Shown piece after piece: positions 26,827 through 29,465 of a stretch of DNA of 29,465 nucleotides. The stretch's first letter is position 1, and each line of letters opens with the position of its first letter. A program made the translations under genes and the position numbers. The stretch is from DASVLX01 sp035552275. Its GTDB lineage: Bacteria; Actinomycetota; Actinomycetes; Mycobacteriales; Pseudonocardiaceae. Location: NCBI GenBank assembly GCA_035552275.1, contig DASZLR010000112.1, positions 1 to 29,465 of the forward strand, in the 5' to 3' direction. A model generated the notes under the pieces. The model saw only the letters and a program-made list of their open reading frames with translations. It ran no database searches and was not told the origin of the DNA.

Positions 26827-26854
26827 TGTCGATTTTCTGTCATCGAAATCGACA
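26827..26854 (-). terminator. Hairpin downstream of the GNAT gene
   Basis: TGTCGATTT (26827-26835) is the exact complement of AAATCGACA (26846-26854), a 9-bp stem with a 10-nt loop. It lies about 44 nt after the acetyltransferase stop codon and is a plausible terminator or end-of-transcript structure, though no T-run follows. The flanking bases 26759-26897 show no gene. Confidence 0.45.
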
Positions 26855-26897
26855 AAGGTAACCGGCCTGACGGGTGCGAGTGACAATCCGCTTCTGA

Positions 26898-27887
26898 TTA
26901 CCGAATTGCCGTCACCGGTCGGACCTCCCAGATCGTCCACAGTGGCCGGTAGCCCTGCCGGGGCCAGAACACCGAAGACAGCGGGTTGGCCGGGTTGTAG
27001 TAGAGGTAGCTGCCCCGCACGCCGGCCCGACGGAACGCGCGGTGCGCGACGGCCAGCATCGCGCGGCCGACCCCCTCGCCGCGCACCGCTGGTGTCACCG
27101 CGACGGTGTTGACGTAACCCCAGCGGCCGGCCGGCACCAGAAAGCCCGGCCCGGCCTCGGGCGGCACGTCGATCAACCAGCATTCGGCCAGGCCGGCCGG
27201 TAGCCCGTCGCGCTCGGCCAGCCACACCGGATCGTCCCGGTGCAGCCGGTAGCCGATCGCCTCGCGCTTGAGCTCGGCCGCGTCCGGCCGGATGATCGTG
27301 CCGCCGACCAGCGCCGAGTACGACAGTTCGGCCATGGCCAGCCGCACCGCCGCGTCCAGGTCGCCCGGCCTGGCCCGGCGCACAACAGCGCCGGCCTCCG
27401 CCGGCCGCGCCGCTGCACCTTCGGCGCCAGCGATTGTGTCGTCCTCGTTCTCGGCGGTCCGCACGGCCAGCACCGACAGCGGCACGAAGCCGTGGTCGAG
27501 TAGCGCCCGAGCGGCTTCCGCGTCCCGGCTCGGCCAGGCCACCACCCCGGCCGAGTCCGCCGGGCCGGCAGCGCCGCCAGCGGCAGCGGCGTTGGGCCCG
27601 ACTCGGTCCAGCCGGGCCCGCCAGGCCCGCAGCAGGGCGTCCATCCCCAGCCGCGGGTCAGCGCCGACGAGTGGATGCAGTTCCCACACCAGTTGGGCCG
27701 ACCACAGGCTCGCGAGCGTGCCGAGGGCGTTGTCCGTGCGGGTCAGCACGCCGGCCACCCGCCGCCCGGTGGGCAGCGCGGCGGTCAGCACCTCGCCGGC
27801 GGGAGCCGGCCACTGGGGCGGCAGCAGCGGATCCAGGGCCGCCAGCCGGGTCGCCTGGGCCTGCCGGAGCTGCTCGGCGACAGTCAC
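26898..27887 (-). CDS. GNAT-family N-acetyltransferase
   Basis: A 329-residue protein. The C-terminal half is a typical GNAT domain: VRRARPGDLDAAVRLAMAEL at its start, the acetyl-CoA-binding motif VTPAVRGEGVGRAMLAVAHRAF (RGEGVG loop) near residues 270-290, and YLYYNPANPLSSVFWPRQGYRPLWTIWEV at the end. The N-terminal half (about 1-160) has a weaker, degenerate acetyltransferase-like pattern with an Ala/Gly-rich linker. The GTG start at 27887 lies 13 nt after the methyltransferase stop, so the two genes probably form one transcript. The substrate is unknown. Confidence 0.8.
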   Translation of the reverse strand: MTVAEQLRQAQATRLAALDPLLPPQWPAPAGEVLTAALPTGRRVAGVLTRTDNALGTLASLWSAQLVWELHPLVGADPRLGMDALLRAWRARLDRVGPNAAAAGGAAGPADSAGVVAWPSRDAEAARALLDHGFVPLSVLAVRTAENEDDTIAGAEGAAARPAEAGAVVRRARPGDLDAAVRLAMAELSYSALVGGTIIRPDAAELKREAIGYRLHRDDPVWLAERDGLPAGLAECWLIDVPPEAGPGFLVPAGRWGYVNTVAVTPAVRGEGVGRAMLAVAHRAFRRAGVRGSYLYYNPANPLSSVFWPRQGYRPLWTIWEVRPVTAIR

Positions 27888-27900
27888 GGTGTCCAGTAGA

Positions 27901-28776
27901 TCATCTTGCGGGCTTGGCGCATTGGAAGATGGCGGTTCCGGGGAACAGCGCCCCGCGCAGCGGACTCCACTGGCCCCATTCCCGCTGGTGACCCGCCGGC
28001 CATTCCGGCTCGATCAAGTCGTGCAGCGACAGTCCGGCGGCGGCGATCTCCCGCACGTAGTCGCCGAGAGTGCGATGGTGCTCGACGTAGGTGGCTCGCC
28101 CGGTCGTGTCGACCTCCACGTACGGGGTGCGGTCGAAATACGACTGGACCGCGGTCAGCCCGCCGGGACCCGGGTCGTCCGGGAAGATCCACCGCATCGG
28201 GTGAGTCACCGCGAACACCCAGCGCCCGCCCGGCCGCAGCACCCGGACCACCTCGCGAAGCACGGCGCCGAGGTCGGCGACGAAGGGCACCGCGCCGAAC
28301 GCGGAGCAGGCGATGTCGAAACTGCCCGTGCCGAACGGCAACTGGTCGGCGCTGGCCTGCGTCAGTGGCACCGCGATCCCGGTGCGCGCGTTGGCCAGCC
28401 GGGCGTGCGCCAGCATCCCGGCGGAGATATCGACGCCGACCGGCCGGGCGCCGGCGGTGCGCAGCCACCGGGCGCACGGCGCCGAGCCGCAGCCGATCTC
28501 CAGCACGTCCGCACCAGCGAGATCGTTCGGGCCGCCGAGCAGCCTGACGTCGGCCTCGCGCAGCCCCTCCGGGCACCAGACGAAGTCGGCGGCGCCGAGG
28601 AAATCGCCGTGTTCGGCCAGGTAGTCGTCGGCGTCCGCATCCCACCAGGCGCGGCTGGCCGCCCGCGACTCGGCCGCGTCCGCCTGTCGTTTCAGCACCC
28701 CGGCGGTGCCCAGCGAGCGCTCCGCGTTGGCGTGTCTGGCCTCAGGGGCTTGACCGGTCCCGTGTTCAGCAGTCAC
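27901..28776 (-). CDS. Class I SAM-dependent methyltransferase
   Basis: A 291-residue protein with a Methyltransf_11-type core: motif I VLEIGCGSAPCARWL, the acidic VGVDISAGML, LPFGTGSFDIACSAFGAVPFV and LREVVRVLRPGGRWVFAVTHPM. An N-terminal helical segment with ASRAWWDADADDYLAEHGDFLG is common in actinobacterial members beside rpsA. GTG 28776 is chosen because AAGGA (28783-28787, minus strand) stands 6 nt upstream; the frame is open further back through the rpsA promoter region. The gene is divergent from rpsA and lies upstream of the GNAT gene. The methyl acceptor is unknown. Confidence 0.82.
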   Translation of the reverse strand: MTAEHGTGQAPEARHANAERSLGTAGVLKRQADAAESRAASRAWWDADADDYLAEHGDFLGAADFVWCPEGLREADVRLLGGPNDLAGADVLEIGCGSAPCARWLRTAGARPVGVDISAGMLAHARLANARTGIAVPLTQASADQLPFGTGSFDIACSAFGAVPFVADLGAVLREVVRVLRPGGRWVFAVTHPMRWIFPDDPGPGGLTAVQSYFDRTPYVEVDTTGRATYVEHHRTLGDYVREIAAAGLSLHDLIEPEWPAGHQREWGQWSPLRGALFPGTAIFQCAKPAR

Positions 28777-28801
28777 TATCGATCCTTCTGCAAGACCCCG
28801 T

Positions 28802-28831
28802 TTGTCCACCACCCGCACGGACGCGTACGAT
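28802..28831 (+). promoter_or_regulatory. Candidate rpsA promoter
   Basis: TTGTCC (28802-28807) and TACGAT (28826-28831) are 18 nt apart and fit an actinobacterial housekeeping promoter. The leader would be about 200 nt long, long for a ribosomal-protein gene and possibly a place for autoregulation. The rpsA ribosome-binding site is a modest GGAG at 29021-29024. Confidence 0.45.
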
Positions 28832-29035
28832 ATCGCCCGCGCAGTGGGTTCACGCTGCCTGCGGTTCCGCGCTTGGGAATCCAGCCGTCCTTGCCGGTGT
28901 TGACATGGCTTGAGACAGCAGTTTTCGCTCGAAGGTCCGCCGGTCACCTGGCCCCCTCGCGCGACCAACCGACCCAGGCCGACTCAACCAGATCCACCGC
29001 CCACAACCACAATCCGTACCGGAGCAACCCACCTA

Positions 29036-29465
29036 ATGTCCACCGACACCACCACCGTCCCCGCCACCGCGCCGATCCAGCAGGTCGCGATCAACGACAT
29101 CGGGACGGAGGAGGACTTCCTCGCCGCCATCGACAAGACCATCAAATATTTCAATGATGGCGATATCGTTGAGGGCACCATCGAGGCGCTCAAGGAGAAG
29201 GACGAGCCGGTCAAGGGCACCGTGATCGAGGTGGTCAAGGGCGGCCTGATCCTGGACATCGGGCTGCGCGGCTTCCTGCCCGCGTCGCTGGTCGAGATGC
29301 GCCGGGTGCGCGATCTGCAGCCGTACGTCGGCCGGGAGCTGGAAGCCAAGATCATCGAGCTGGACAAGAACCGCAACAACGTGGTGCTGTCCCGCCGGGC
29401 CTGGCTGGAGCAGACCCAGTCCGAGGTGCGCAGCGAGTTCCTCAACCAGCTGCAGAAGGGCCAGG
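29036..29465 (+). CDS. rpsA: 30S ribosomal protein S1, 5' part (first S1 domain largely deleted)
   Basis: The first 143 codons lie in the window. The start MSTDTTTVPA, then INDIGTEEDFLAAIDKTIKYFNDGDIVEGTI, is the conserved beginning of actinobacterial S1. Directly after it comes EALKEKDEPVKGTVIEVVKGG, LRGFLPASLVEMRRVRDLQPYVG and ELDKNRNNVVLSRRAWLEQTQSEVR, which belong to the second S1 domain. In the M. tuberculosis protein as I recall it, about 73 residues with nearly all of S1 domain 1 stand between these parts. Here they are absent, with the frame kept and the joint at a shared Gly-Thr-Ile. S1 binds mRNA and docks on protein S2. The deletion could be real or an assembly collapse. Confidence 0.93.
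   Translation, partial: MSTDTTTVPATAPIQQVAINDIGTEEDFLAAIDKTIKYFNDGDIVEGTIEALKEKDEPVKGTVIEVVKGGLILDIGLRGFLPASLVEMRRVRDLQPYVGRELEAKIIELDKNRNNVVLSRRAWLEQTQSEVRSEFLNQLQKGQ

Overview
The window is high-GC DNA with GTG starts, start/stop overlaps of 4 to 14 nt and several genes whose -10 box sits only 6-7 nt before the start codon, all typical of Actinomycetota. The gene content and a familiar core order (ANTAR response regulator, liv operon, hotdog thioesterase, polA and, further on, rpsA) suggest a filamentous actinomycete, perhaps Pseudonocardiales. That is an inference from gene order, not from a phylogeny.

Layout. Bases 1-107 hold the start of a small nickel-binding-type protein on the minus strand. 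Bases 422-8583 are an intact, tightly overlapping four-gene plus-strand operon that I read as a type II Wadjet (JetABCD) plasmid-defence system: a DUF2397 protein, a DUF2398 protein, a 1408-residue SMC-like ATPase and a TOPRIM-type nuclease subunit. It ends next to a minus-strand tRNA gene with a CAA anticodon but a short variable loop. Bases 8938-14918 carry a PdtaR-type receiver-ANTAR regulator and a complete branched-chain amino-acid ABC transporter (lipoprotein, two permeases, two ATPases). Bases 14950-18916 carry a PaaI-like thioesterase, divergent DNA polymerase I and a small Rossmann-like protein. Bases 18923-19858 encode a secreted polyester-hydrolase (cutinase/PETase-like) enzyme.

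Bases 19859-26760 are an accessory region. It holds an AT-rich patch, a decayed abortive-infection (Abi_C) gene with several frameshifts, and an aldoxime/nitrile cluster (AraC-type regulator, intact nitrilase, broken phenylacetaldoxime dehydratase). Beyond that are the end of a probable IS, a truncated partner gene, and a tyrosine recombinase fused in frame to the catalytic part of an IS5-type transposase. Core-type genes return at 26898: a GNAT acetyltransferase, a SAM methyltransferase and the start of ribosomal protein S1.

Points most worth a second look: rpsA appears to lack almost all of its first S1 domain through an exact in-frame deletion at a repeated Gly-Thr-Ile coding sequence; the Wadjet operon beside an odd tRNA-Leu; the transposase-recombinase fusion; the nitrilase left without a working aldoxime dehydratase; and the PETase-like enzyme with a changed oxyanion-loop residue. 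I found no wholly unknown multi-gene system; the best candidate for a 'system' is the Wadjet operon, a known type.
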